A DNA stretch of 18,427 nucleotides, taken from assembly GCA_016928125.1 (NCBI GenBank), contig JAFGLK010000377.1, positions 1-18,427 on the forward strand, given 5' to 3'. Positions 7,304 to 14,193 of the stretch are shown here, piece after piece. Under the pieces are notes generated by a model, which searched no databases, was not told the origin of the DNA, and was given only the letters and a program-made list of their open reading frames with translations. Position 1 is the stretch's first letter. Each line of letters starts with the position of its first letter. Made by a program: the position numbers and the translations under genes. This DNA is from Anaerolineae bacterium (lineage in GTDB: Bacteria; Chloroflexota; Anaerolineae; UBA1429).

Positions 7304-8107
7304 CTAGCGCTTCCGCCTTCTGCCCAGGCCAATGCGTTGCCAAAAGGTCTTCCGGCCCTGGAGCGCGGCCATGAAAGGCACGTTTTCGCCCAGCACGCGG
7401 CGCGCGATGTTGCTGTAGGCTTTGCCTACGAGTGTGCTATCGTCGTGAGCTGCGGGTATGCCGCGCCCGTTCGCCACCAACACCTCCTCTGCTTCGGGGA
7501 TGATCCCCAAGAGGTCAATGGATAGCATCCTGAGCATCTGCTCTGGGTTCAACATCTGCTGGCGTTGCACCAGATCGGGATGTATTCGATTAATGATGAG
7601 CCCGAGCACACGGCGGCGCTCCGACTCGAGGATGCCGAGCACGCGGTCTACATCCTGGATGGATGGAGCATCCGGTGTCGTGATGAGCACGAATTCGTCG
7701 GCTGGCGCCACCGCATTGCGAAAGCCAGACTCGATGCCAGCGGGTGAGTCGATCAGGACAAAGTCGCTCTCGCCGCGCAGACTCTCGCACACCCGGATCA
7801 TATCGGCTGGGCTCAGTGCGCTCTTGTCTCGACTCTGTGCTGCTGGGAGCAGATAGAGATCCGGCACAAACCGGTCGCGAATGAGCGCCTGGCGCAAGCG
7901 ACAGCGACCCTCAACCAAGTCCACGATATCGTAGATGATGCGATTTTGCAGCCCCATGACCACATCGAGGTTGCGCAAGCCGATGTCTGTATCGATGATG
8001 ACCACACGTTGACCCAACCGCGCCAAGGCCACGCCCAGATTAGCGGTCGTGGTTGTCTTGCCCACTCCGCCTTTGCCTGAGGTCACTGTGATCACCCGCG
8101 TAGGCAT
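7304..8107 (-). CDS. minD: Septum site-determining ATPase MinD
   Basis: MinD is a ParA-type ATPase that dimerises on the membrane with ATP and recruits the FtsZ inhibitor MinC. The 267 residues include the deviant Walker A GKGGVGKTT (11-19, signature Lys12 and catalytic Lys17), DTDIGLRNLD (39-48), and the Walker B-like VLIDSPAGIE. The C-terminal KTFWQRIGLGRRRKR is an amphipathic basic helix, the usual MinD membrane-targeting sequence. GAGGAG lies 9 nt before the ATG and overlaps the minC stop, implying translational coupling. Gene order minC-minD follows the PBP2 gene, like the mreBCD-minCD order of Firmicutes. No minE is found in the window, so the topological partner is unknown. Confidence 0.95.
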   Translation of the reverse strand: MPTRVITVTSGKGGVGKTTTTANLGVALARLGQRVVIIDTDIGLRNLDVVMGLQNRIIYDIVDLVEGRCRLRQALIRDRFVPDLYLLPAAQSRDKSALSPADMIRVCESLRGESDFVLIDSPAGIESGFRNAVAPADEFVLITTPDAPSIQDVDRVLGILESERRRVLGLIINRIHPDLVQRQQMLNPEQMLRMLSIDLLGIIPEAEEVLVANGRGIPAAHDDSTLVGKAYSNIARRVLGENVPFMAALQGRKTFWQRIGLGRRRKR

Positions 8108-8111
8108 GCGG

Positions 8112-9017
8112 CTAAGCTCCTCGTCGCGTGGTATCCCATCTTGCGATCAGGATCTTGGCATCGTCCACATACGCTACCTCAGGATGAATTGGCGCTTCTG
8201 AATCGGAGGCCGTGCCGGACGGATAGCGCAAGTCGGGCACCGTGTCGGCTCGGCCGTGCGGGGCGATCCCATCCTCCTGGCGCGCTATGATCTGGCCAAT
8301 GCGCAACTGCATGGGAGCCATCTCTAGCGCACACACCACAGCCGATTCATCGCCCATCGAGCCGGCATGGGCCATGCCATAGAGTCGTCCCCAGACGACG
8401 ATATCCCCGCCGGCAATCACCGCAGCGCCGGGGTTCACATCGCCAATGATCGCCACATGGCCAGTATGGCGCACAACTTGGCCAGAACGAACCAGGTGGC
8501 GGACGAGAATACCCCTGCTCCCCTGAGGCATGGACCCTGATGTCGCCACAGTCCTGCTCGATACATCAGAAGACCAAGTTTCTGTCTCCTGGGGTGGACT
8601 GGGTTCCACAATCCGAAGGCCCAGCGCCCGAGCCGCGTGTTGTGACTCGAGGTTAGGCGTCACCACCGTGCGGAAGATCATATCATACTGCTCAAGCAGG
8701 TCCCGGAGGCTCTCGAGGTCAGTCTGTCGAAGTGGACGATCTCCAACCTCCAAAGCCACTCGGCCACCCCGAAAAAAGGCCCCCTGATTCGCCAAATGGT
8801 CACTCAACTCGCTCAGCAACTGCGAAAACTCGCCAACGCCAAGCGTGATCGTCAACCCCTCGCGCGTGCCTTTGATGCGCGTGCGTTGCTCCGATCGGGC
8901 ACCCCGATTGGGGCTCGTCTGGAATGTGGCTCGTTCCTCGGCAGGGCCGCTTGTCTCAGGCTCGTGGGAGCTCGATTCGATCAAGGCCCGCCTCCTTCCT
9001 ACACCCGCATCTACCAT
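8112..9017 (-). CDS. minC: Septum site-determining protein MinC
   Basis: MinC blocks FtsZ polymerisation and acts together with MinD, encoded 4 nt downstream. In this 301-residue protein, residues about 52-137 form the N-terminal FtsZ-inhibitory domain. Residues 168-250 form the beta-helical MinD-binding domain with the recognisable RSGQVVRHTGHVAIIGDVNPG (177-197 region), AGGDIVVWGRLYG (202-214) and AHAGSMGDESAVV (216-228). A polar Ser/Thr/Glu linker separates the two. The first 45 residues and the last 45 are low-complexity and probably disordered. The frame extends to 9278, but that part only overlaps the PBP2 gene. ATG 9017, just 4 nt after the PBP2 stop, is the natural start despite a weak ribosome binding site. 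Confidence 0.9.
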   Translation of the reverse strand: MVDAGVGRRRALIESSSHEPETSGPAEERATFQTSPNRGARSEQRTRIKGTREGLTITLGVGEFSQLLSELSDHLANQGAFFRGGRVALEVGDRPLRQTDLESLRDLLEQYDMIFRTVVTPNLESQHAARALGLRIVEPSPPQETETWSSDVSSRTVATSGSMPQGSRGILVRHLVRSGQVVRHTGHVAIIGDVNPGAAVIAGGDIVVWGRLYGMAHAGSMGDESAVVCALEMAPMQLRIGQIIARQEDGIAPHGRADTVPDLRYPSGTASDSEAPIHPEVAYVDDAKILIARWDTTRRGA

Positions 9018-9021
9018 ACGG

Positions 9022-10998
9022 TCACTTGGGGGGCAAAGCGAAATAGTATCGCAAGATCTCTGCTGCCACCGGTACGGCAACCTGGGAGCCTTCGCCCCCA
9101 CCCTCCAGAAACACCACCAGGGCGATCTCGGGCGCCTCGTAGGGGGCAAAGGCCGTGAACCAAGCATGGGTCGGCAGGTTGCCTTGCTCGTCCAAGAGCA
9201 AGTTCCCTTGCTCGTCAAGGCCCGGATACTCGGCCGTGCCGGTCTTGCCAGCCACAGCGAGTTCGGGCATGAAGGCATGCCACGCCGTCCCCATGGTCAC
9301 CGCTTCACGCATGCCCTGGCGCACCAGCGCCAGGTTCGCTTCATCGATCCCCAGCTCCCTGATAGGCTCGGGCACCAGGGCATGGCGCACAGAGCCCTCG
9401 GCGTCCCGAACTTGGTACACAAGCTGAGGGCGATAAAGCGTGCCACCATTCGCGACCGCAGCCGCTGCATTGAGCACCTGCAATGGGGTGGCCAGGATAT
9501 AGCCCTGCCCTATGGCCGCGTTGTAGGTGTCTCCAGTGTACCATATCTCGCCATAGTTGTGGCGCTTCCAGCTGTCGCTGGGCAACAGCCCTGCCGCCTC
9601 GCCCGAAAGCTCGATGCCCGAGGGTTCACCAAAGCCGAACACGCCAGCATACTTGGCCAGGCGCTCGATCCCTAGCCCCTCGAACTCACGAAAGCCCCCA
9701 GTGAGCTGATAGAAGAAGATATCACACGACTGCCGCAGTCCGCCCAGGATATCGAGCGAGCCATGTCCCTGTATACGCCAGCAGTAGAATGGTTGCGCTT
9801 TGGAGAGATCATCTGGAAAATACCGATTGGGCAGCCACAACGTGCCGGCGCATGAAAGGCGCGTGGAGGCATCGATGACGCCCTCCTCGAGCGCAGCAGC
9901 CGCGGGCACAATCTTGAATGTCGAGCCAGGGGGATACTGCCCACTGATGGCGTGGTTCACCAAAGGGCGGTCTCTGTTACCGCTCAGCTCCGCATAGTCG
10001 CTATAGGAAATGCCCCCTGAGAACAGGTTGTTATCATAGCTGGGCAAAGATACCAGAGACAGAATCTCGCCTGTCCGTGGGTCCATCGTCACACAGACAC
10101 CCACAGACGACCCGGCAGCGCGCATCCCTTGGCGTAGAGCGGCCTCTGTAGCCTTCTGTAGCTCGACATCGATGGTCAACACGATGCTCTTGCCCTGCAC
10201 AGCCGGTTCAGAGGCGATAACGGCTACTTCACGCTCAAAGGCATCGACCTCAATATGCTTGCGTCCCTTGACGCCATGCAGCAAAGCCTCCTGGGTAAGC
10301 TCGATGCCTGTGAGCCCAACCTGGTCGCTCGGATCGTAGCCTCGCTCGAGATAGCTTTCCGCATATTCGCTCGGAATGTTGCCCACGTAGCCCAGCAAAT
10401 GTGCCGTGAGGGGACCGTCGATATAATGACGCAAGGGCTCAACCTGAACCAGCACGCCGGGCAGTTCGAGTTGCTCCTCCTCAATGATAAACGCCGCCTG
10501 ACTGTCCACAGCACGGGCGACGCGTACGGGCGCATAGGGGCTTAGCGTCCGCTCTGCCAGGATCGTTTCGATGCTCGTCTCTGTGCGCGCCGTCTGGCGT
10601 CCCGCCACAGGCGCAGAGGCCTCGGGCCGAGACCCAGTATCCGCGGATGTCGCTTCGTCCACGGGCAATGGCGCGGCCCTGTTGATCAGCTCACTCACGC
10701 GCTCGAGGACCTTGCGCCGTTCCTCCCCATCCTCAGGCAGGCTGGCGGGAAGGATGCTGACAGCGAAACTGGGCACATTGCGCACCAGAATACGCCCGTA
10801 GCGATCATATATGATACCCCGCGGAGCGTCAATCGGGACAAGGCGGTAGCGATTGCGATCTGCCAGCTCTGCATATTTCGCAGAAGAGATGATCTGTAGA
10901 TCCCACAGCCTAACGCCGATTATCGTAAAGGCAATAACAGTAAAGATACGGAGCAAAATGAAGCGGACTCGAGATATGGGTCTATCGTTCATTGCCAT
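9022..10998 (-). CDS. mrdA: Penicillin-binding protein 2, class B transpeptidase of elongation
   Basis: PBP2 cross-links peptidoglycan during side-wall growth, paired with RodA. The 658-residue protein has a single N-terminal membrane anchor (13-31), and a pedestal/dimerisation domain beginning with the PRGIIYDRYGRIL motif (59-71). The transpeptidase domain has the three penicillin-binding motifs: S359-T-F-K362, S424-C-D426 and K585-T-G587. A polar Ala/Pro/Thr-rich stretch at about 108-141 interrupts the pedestal domain. Just after KTG there is a direct octapeptide duplication (594-609). The first ATG (10998) overlaps the mreD end by 10 nt; the alternative ATG at 10992 gives a classic ATGA overlap with the mreD stop. 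The two starts differ by two residues. Either way translation is probably coupled to mreD. Confidence 0.95.
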   Translation of the reverse strand: MAMNDRPISRVRFILLRIFTVIAFTIIGVRLWDLQIISSAKYAELADRNRYRLVPIDAPRGIIYDRYGRILVRNVPSFAVSILPASLPEDGEERRKVLERVSELINRAAPLPVDEATSADTGSRPEASAPVAGRQTARTETSIETILAERTLSPYAPVRVARAVDSQAAFIIEEEQLELPGVLVQVEPLRHYIDGPLTAHLLGYVGNIPSEYAESYLERGYDPSDQVGLTGIELTQEALLHGVKGRKHIEVDAFEREVAVIASEPAVQGKSIVLTIDVELQKATEAALRQGMRAAGSSVGVCVTMDPRTGEILSLVSLPSYDNNLFSGGISYSDYAELSGNRDRPLVNHAISGQYPPGSTFKIVPAAAALEEGVIDASTRLSCAGTLWLPNRYFPDDLSKAQPFYCWRIQGHGSLDILGGLRQSCDIFFYQLTGGFREFEGLGIERLAKYAGVFGFGEPSGIELSGEAAGLLPSDSWKRHNYGEIWYTGDTYNAAIGQGYILATPLQVLNAAAAVANGGTLYRPQLVYQVRDAEGSVRHALVPEPIRELGIDEANLALVRQGMREAVTMGTAWHAFMPELAVAGKTGTAEYPGLDEQGNLLLDEQGNLPTHAWFTAFAPYEAPEIALVVFLEGGGEGSQVAVPVAAEILRYYFALPPK

Positions 10999-11492
10999 TC
11001 AGCCGACTCTGGACCCCATATGACGCGCAATCTGCCCAGCAACATATACACCAGCGGCATGAAAAGCAGGTTGAGGAGCGCCTCTGGGAAGACGATGCGT
11101 CCCAGCGCGGGAGCCCAGACCATCGGGCGGCCGGCCATACGCAGCAAGAACATCAGCGTCCCTTCGTAGGCCAATGTCGCCAGCGCGATGACCAGGTAGG
11201 GCAGGAACCACGCCGTGCGAAAGACGTTGCTCTCCCCCAGCCCTGCTACCAAACTGGCAAGCAACAGAGAGAGCGTTGAGAAGCCAAAGGGGGCGCCAGA
11301 TAGCGCATCCAACACCAGCCCACCCACCAGAGCAACAGCTATCCCCTGGCGAACGCCGCAGAAGAGCACCCAGCCAACGGTGAACAAAAGTGCCAGATTC
11401 GGACTCACGCCAAAGATCTGCAGGCGTGACGTGACGGCCGATTGAAGGATAGCCAGCAAAATACTCACAGGAAGCCCCAGATACAAACTCAT
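10989..11492 (-). CDS. mreD: Rod shape-determining membrane protein MreD
   Basis: MreD is the small integral membrane member of the MreBCD elongasome. From the chosen start it has 167 residues with five or six hydrophobic segments and the family pattern SPNLALLFTVGWVLF..G..QGIAVALVGGLVLDALSG in pieces (residues about 30-66), especially the GLVLDALSGAPFG turn. ATG 11492 is selected because GGAG lies 6 nt upstream and the first helix follows directly. In-frame GTG 11510 and ATG 11504 would add four to six residues but lack a Shine-Dalgarno. The gene lies 27 nt after mreC and overlaps the PBP2 start, matching its operon role. Confidence 0.9.
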   Translation of the reverse strand: MSLYLGLPVSILLAILQSAVTSRLQIFGVSPNLALLFTVGWVLFCGVRQGIAVALVGGLVLDALSGAPFGFSTLSLLLASLVAGLGESNVFRTAWFLPYLVIALATLAYEGTLMFLLRMAGRPMVWAPALGRIVFPEALLNLLFMPLVYMLLGRLRVIWGPESAEWQ

Positions 11493-11519
11493 ACTGAGCT
11501 CCATGGGCACGGAAGAACG

Positions 11520-12374
11520 CTACCGCGGGACATTCTGTCCTTGCGCGGCACCGGAATCTGCTTCGGAAGGCACAAAGTTGAGCAACACCATCACGGTCTC
11601 CAATTCCTGTAGGTTCACCGCCGGGACGAGCCGGGCCTCTTGGAATAGGGCTGCATCCCGGTTCTCAACGCTTTCGACCTGGCCAATGACCAGTCGCTTG
11701 GGGAAATTGCCGCCCAGGCCCGAGGACAGCACGATGTCCCCCGGTTCAACCGTCTCGCCTTGGGGGATGTAGCGCATGATGAGCTCTTGGCCGATATATC
11801 CCTGCACGACGCCGCTGGCGCGAGATCGCTGAACCAAGGCACTCACCGAGCTGGATGAATCGGTGATCAACAACACTTGAGCGGAGCTTGCGCTCACCTG
11901 ACTGATGCGTCCGACCAGCCCAGAATCCGTGAGCACGGGCATGCCACGTTCAACGCCATCCGCTGCGCCACGATCGATCGCGAGATGGCGAAGGAGGTTG
12001 TTCGGATCGCGGCCGATCACCTCGGCTGACAACAGACTGTACTCAGGAACAGCGCTTCTGAAGCGCAGTTGCTCGCGCAGTGTTTCGTTCTCTATGGCGG
12101 CCTCCTGCAGCGAGATGATCTCAGCCTTGAGCGAGGCGTTCTCGCGGCGCAAGGCTTCGTTCTCCCTCTGCAATCGACCCAACTGGTGCACATGTCCCAG
12201 CAACTGGATCAGGGGGCGGGCGACTCGGCCCAATGTGTACTGGATGGGAGAGAGGACATGGGAGAAACCATCCCGAATGGGGTTGGGACCCCCCGTCCCC
12301 TCCAAGATCAGCCAGCTCAGGATGAGCGCCAAAACGAGGATGATCACGATGGCCTGCTGGCGTGAGGGGCTCAC
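11520..12374 (-). CDS. mreC: Rod shape-determining protein MreC
   Basis: MreC is a bitopic membrane protein whose extracytoplasmic beta domain scaffolds PBP2/RodA. The 284 residues show a short cytoplasmic tail, one membrane helix (8-25), and a coiled coil (about 62-105, heptad-like QRENEALRRENASLKAEI). A beta-rich domain from about 112 follows with the family motifs AEVIGRDPNNLLRHLAIDRG (117-136) and GMPVLTDSGLVGRI (144-157). The start is GTG (complement of 12372-12374), with only a weak AGGA 10 nt upstream. The C-terminal tail after about 265 is polar and probably disordered. It lies 85 nt below mreB in the same orientation. Confidence 0.93.
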   Translation of the reverse strand: MSPSRQQAIVIILVLALILSWLILEGTGGPNPIRDGFSHVLSPIQYTLGRVARPLIQLLGHVHQLGRLQRENEALRRENASLKAEIISLQEAAIENETLREQLRFRSAVPEYSLLSAEVIGRDPNNLLRHLAIDRGAADGVERGMPVLTDSGLVGRISQVSASSAQVLLITDSSSSVSALVQRSRASGVVQGYIGQELIMRYIPQGETVEPGDIVLSSGLGGNFPKRLVIGQVESVENRDAALFQEARLVPAVNLQELETVMVLLNFVPSEADSGAAQGQNVPR

Positions 12375-12459
12375 TTGTTGAGCGTCCTAAGTGGGGCCAT
12401 AGCGCGTGCCTTCTCGACGGGTTACCTGGGCGGTGCGCATGGACCGTTCCTGCCAGAGC

Positions 12460-13527
12460 TCAGCGCGCGTGCGCCAGGGCGCCACGCTGGGTGCTGGCCA
12501 ACACTTTATAATAGCGGTCTAGATCTTCGACAATACGGCCAGCTCCCCGCACCACGCAGGTGATGGGGTCCTCGGCCCGGTAGACCTGCATACGCGTCTC
12601 GTCTGAGAGCCGCTCAGGCAGGCTCTGCAGGAGCGAGCCCCCGCCGGCCAACACAAGCCCCTGTTCCATAAGGTCGGCGATGAGCTCAGGAGGGGTTTCG
12701 TCCAGCGCAGCTTTGACCGCCTCAACGATGATCGAGACCGGGCCAGATAACGCCTCGCGAATCTCGACGCTGCTGACCTCCACGGCGTCCGGCAGTCCGG
12801 TGATGAGATTGCGACCTCGAATGGTGATGGTCTGTTCCTCGGCCAGCGGATAGGCAGAGCCGATGGCGATCTTGGTTCGTTCTGCCATTCGTTCGCCGAT
12901 GAGGAGATTGTACTTTTGGCGCGCGTAGCGGATGATCTCTTCATCCATCTCGTCGCCAGCCACGCGAATGGAGCGGCTGGCCACAATCCCGCCCAAAGAG
13001 ATCACGGCCACCTCGGTGGTGCCTCCGCCGATATCGACGATCATGCTGCCCACCGACTCGTTGACGGGCAGTCCCGCGCCGATGGCCGCGGCGATCGGTT
13101 CCTCCACGAGATAGGCTTCCCGGGCGCCGGCGCTTATGGTAGCATCGTGCACAGCGCGCTTTTCCACCTCGGTAACCCCGCTGGGAATCCCGATGACCAC
13201 GCGGGGGCTGGGGCTCAGAAACCAGCGCCGCTCGTGCACTCGGTGAATAAAGTAGTGGAGCATCTTCTCGGTGATGTCAAAGTCCGAGATCACGCCGTCG
13301 CGTAGCGGACGTATGGCTACGATGTTGGCCGGCGTGCGCCCGACCATCTCCTTGGCTTCAGCACCGATCGCGAGCGTCTTCTTGGTGAGCTTGTCGATGG
13401 CCACGAAAGACGGCTCGTGGATGACGATGCCCTGTCCGTGAACGGAGACCAGGGTGGTCGCCGTGCCAAGATCGATGCCAATATCTCGAGAGAATAAACC
13501 GAGCAGAGATCTGAGCGGTCTTATCAC
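12460..13527 (-). CDS. mreB: Rod shape-determining actin homologue MreB
   Basis: MreB forms membrane-bound filaments that orient side-wall synthesis. From GTG 13527 it has 355 residues, close to the family norm. The nucleotide-binding signatures are phosphate-1 DIGIDLGTATT (15-25), VIGIPSGVTEVEKRAV (111-126), VEEPIAAAIGAGLPV (141-155), phosphate-2 DIGGGTTEVAV (165-175), and the adenosine motif LVLAGGGSLL. The first 13 residues (MIRPLRSLLGLFS) could form an amphipathic membrane-binding helix. The open frame continues upstream to 13668, but the extension is not MreB-like. GAGGAAGG lies 7 nt before the GTG, which settles the start. It is the first gene of the minus-strand elongation block, with an extended -10 and palindrome about 200 nt upstream. 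Confidence 0.95.
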   Translation of the reverse strand: MIRPLRSLLGLFSRDIGIDLGTATTLVSVHGQGIVIHEPSFVAIDKLTKKTLAIGAEAKEMVGRTPANIVAIRPLRDGVISDFDITEKMLHYFIHRVHERRWFLSPSPRVVIGIPSGVTEVEKRAVHDATISAGAREAYLVEEPIAAAIGAGLPVNESVGSMIVDIGGGTTEVAVISLGGIVASRSIRVAGDEMDEEIIRYARQKYNLLIGERMAERTKIAIGSAYPLAEEQTITIRGRNLITGLPDAVEVSSVEIREALSGPVSIIVEAVKAALDETPPELIADLMEQGLVLAGGGSLLQSLPERLSDETRMQVYRAEDPITCVVRGAGRIVEDLDRYYKVLASTQRGALAHAR

Positions 13528-13680
13528 CAAGGTACCTTCCTCTGCATGCCACCAAGCCGATCTTAGAGCCGGCTGTGTAGGTCTGGGCATGATCATGCCA
13601 TCATGCCGGCAGCGGAGCTTCAAAGTCGGACCTGCCCGGATGGCAACGCGATCCGCGCAACTACCCACAGCGCTCTCGGC

Positions 13681-13730
13681 AATCTTGCGAGATCCGGAGA
13701 TCTCGCGAGATCCCCGGATCTCGCAAGATT
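13681..13730. repeat. Nested perfect palindrome at the mreB operon start (possible operator)
   Basis: AATCTTGCGAGATCCGG (13681-13697) is perfectly inverted at 13714-13730. The 16-nt spacer itself contains the perfect 14-bp palindrome GATCTCGCGAGATC (13699-13712). The result is four copies of GCGAGATC in alternating orientation within 50 bp. It overlaps the mreB -10 by 3 bp and covers the predicted transcription start. That layout fits an operator for a dimeric or tetrameric repressor. In RNA it would form a strong 5' hairpin instead. There is no U-run on either side, so a terminator is unlikely. Confidence 0.75.
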
Positions 13731-13736
13731 ATACCA
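13728..13736 (-). promoter_or_regulatory. Extended -10 promoter of the mreB-rodA operon
   Basis: On the minus strand TGG-TATAAT is a perfect extended -10 (TATAAT complements 13728-13733, TGG complements 13734-13736). The -35 region is weak: TTTTGT at 17 bp or TTGTGT at 15 bp. The start point would be near 13721, inside the palindrome, giving a leader of about 195 nt before GTG 13527. Confidence 0.55.
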
Positions 13737-13850
13737 CACTTCATATGAACACAAAAGGTTGGGAGGGCCACGCGCAGGGCCACAGTTTGCACGGGCTACA
13801 CGCGGTTCGAATTGTGCTTTTTGTCACAAGTATTTTTGGGCTAAAATGAG

Positions 13851-13856
13851 TATAAT
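13851..13856 (+). promoter_or_regulatory. Possible distal promoter -10 (TATAAT) for the transport operon
   Basis: A perfect TATAAT lies in a locally AT-rich segment. The nearest -35-like hexamer, TTGTCA at 13821-13826, is 24 bp away, too far for a normal promoter. If used, the leader would be about 330 nt. Confidence 0.25.
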
Positions 13857-13981
13857 AGCGCTCACGTGCAGACCGGGACGAGCTCGCCGGGTTGGGCGCG
13901 TGTCAACCCAAATGATAATCCGACCGAAGCAAGACGGGGCGAGCGCGCCTTGGATTGGGGTTTTCCGCGCACTCTGAGTTG

Positions 13982-13990
13982 TGGTAGAAT
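13982..13990 (+). promoter_or_regulatory. Candidate extended -10 promoter for the transport operon
   Basis: TGG-TAGAAT is an extended -10, preceded by GT as in the mreB promoter (TGTGG-TAxAAT in both). TTTTCC at 13961-13966 could be a poor -35 at 18 bp. The start near 13997 would give a leader of about 195 nt containing the inverted repeats around 14035-14095. Confidence 0.35.
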
Positions 13991-14033
13991 GAGCCAATAT
14001 GGCGTGTTCGCCGATCGGATTGCTGAGGCAAGA

Positions 14034-14095
14034 AAGGAGACCTAGCGCCCGAATAAGGCCATGACGCTGTGATGGCGCCAACTCCCACAGTCGAG
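14034..14095 (+). other. Leader segment with nested short inverted repeats
   Basis: Within the probable 5' leader, GGAG pairs with a later CTCC, GCGCC with GGCGC, and GCCAT with ATGGC, all nested around a central loop. They are separated by small bulges. The arrangement could be a structured RNA, but it matches no riboswitch consensus that I can recall, and short GC-rich pairings are easily found by chance. Confidence 0.25.
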
Positions 14096-14193
14096 CTGCA
14101 AGGGGGTAGGGGGATGGCGCGCCCCGCACGTCGCGCAAGCGACCATTCTAGCATCAAGACACTCAAAATGAACAGAAGAAGGAGAAGCAGATC

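Larger units (their letters stand above)
13528..14193. other. Divergent intergenic region between mreB operon and transport operon
   Basis: This 666-bp stretch has no credible protein gene; open frames through it are short, Arg/Pro-rich and unsupported by ribosome binding sites. It contains the mreB promoter and palindrome (13681-13736), AT-rich DNA with a TATAAT at 13851, an extended -10 at 13982-13990, and a leader with nested inverted repeats at about 14035-14095 before the transport lipoprotein gene. Confidence 0.7.

Noticed and set aside
9018..9278. Upstream extension of the minC frame
   Set aside because: It lies wholly within the PBP2 gene, is Arg/Pro/Trp-rich, and MinC homology starts after the ATG at 9017.
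13528..13668. Upstream extension of the mreB frame
   Set aside because: It lacks MreB similarity and runs toward the promoter region. GTG 13527 has a strong GAGGAAGG and gives normal length.
13681..13730. Palindrome considered as an intrinsic terminator or CRISPR-like repeat
   Set aside because: No T-run follows on either strand, there is only one copy, and it coincides with a perfect extended -10, so an operator or 5' hairpin fits better.
13889..13909. GGGTTG...CAACCC inverted repeat and TGTCAA hexamer
   Set aside because: The stem is only 6 bp, and no matching -10 stands at the proper distance on the minus strand.
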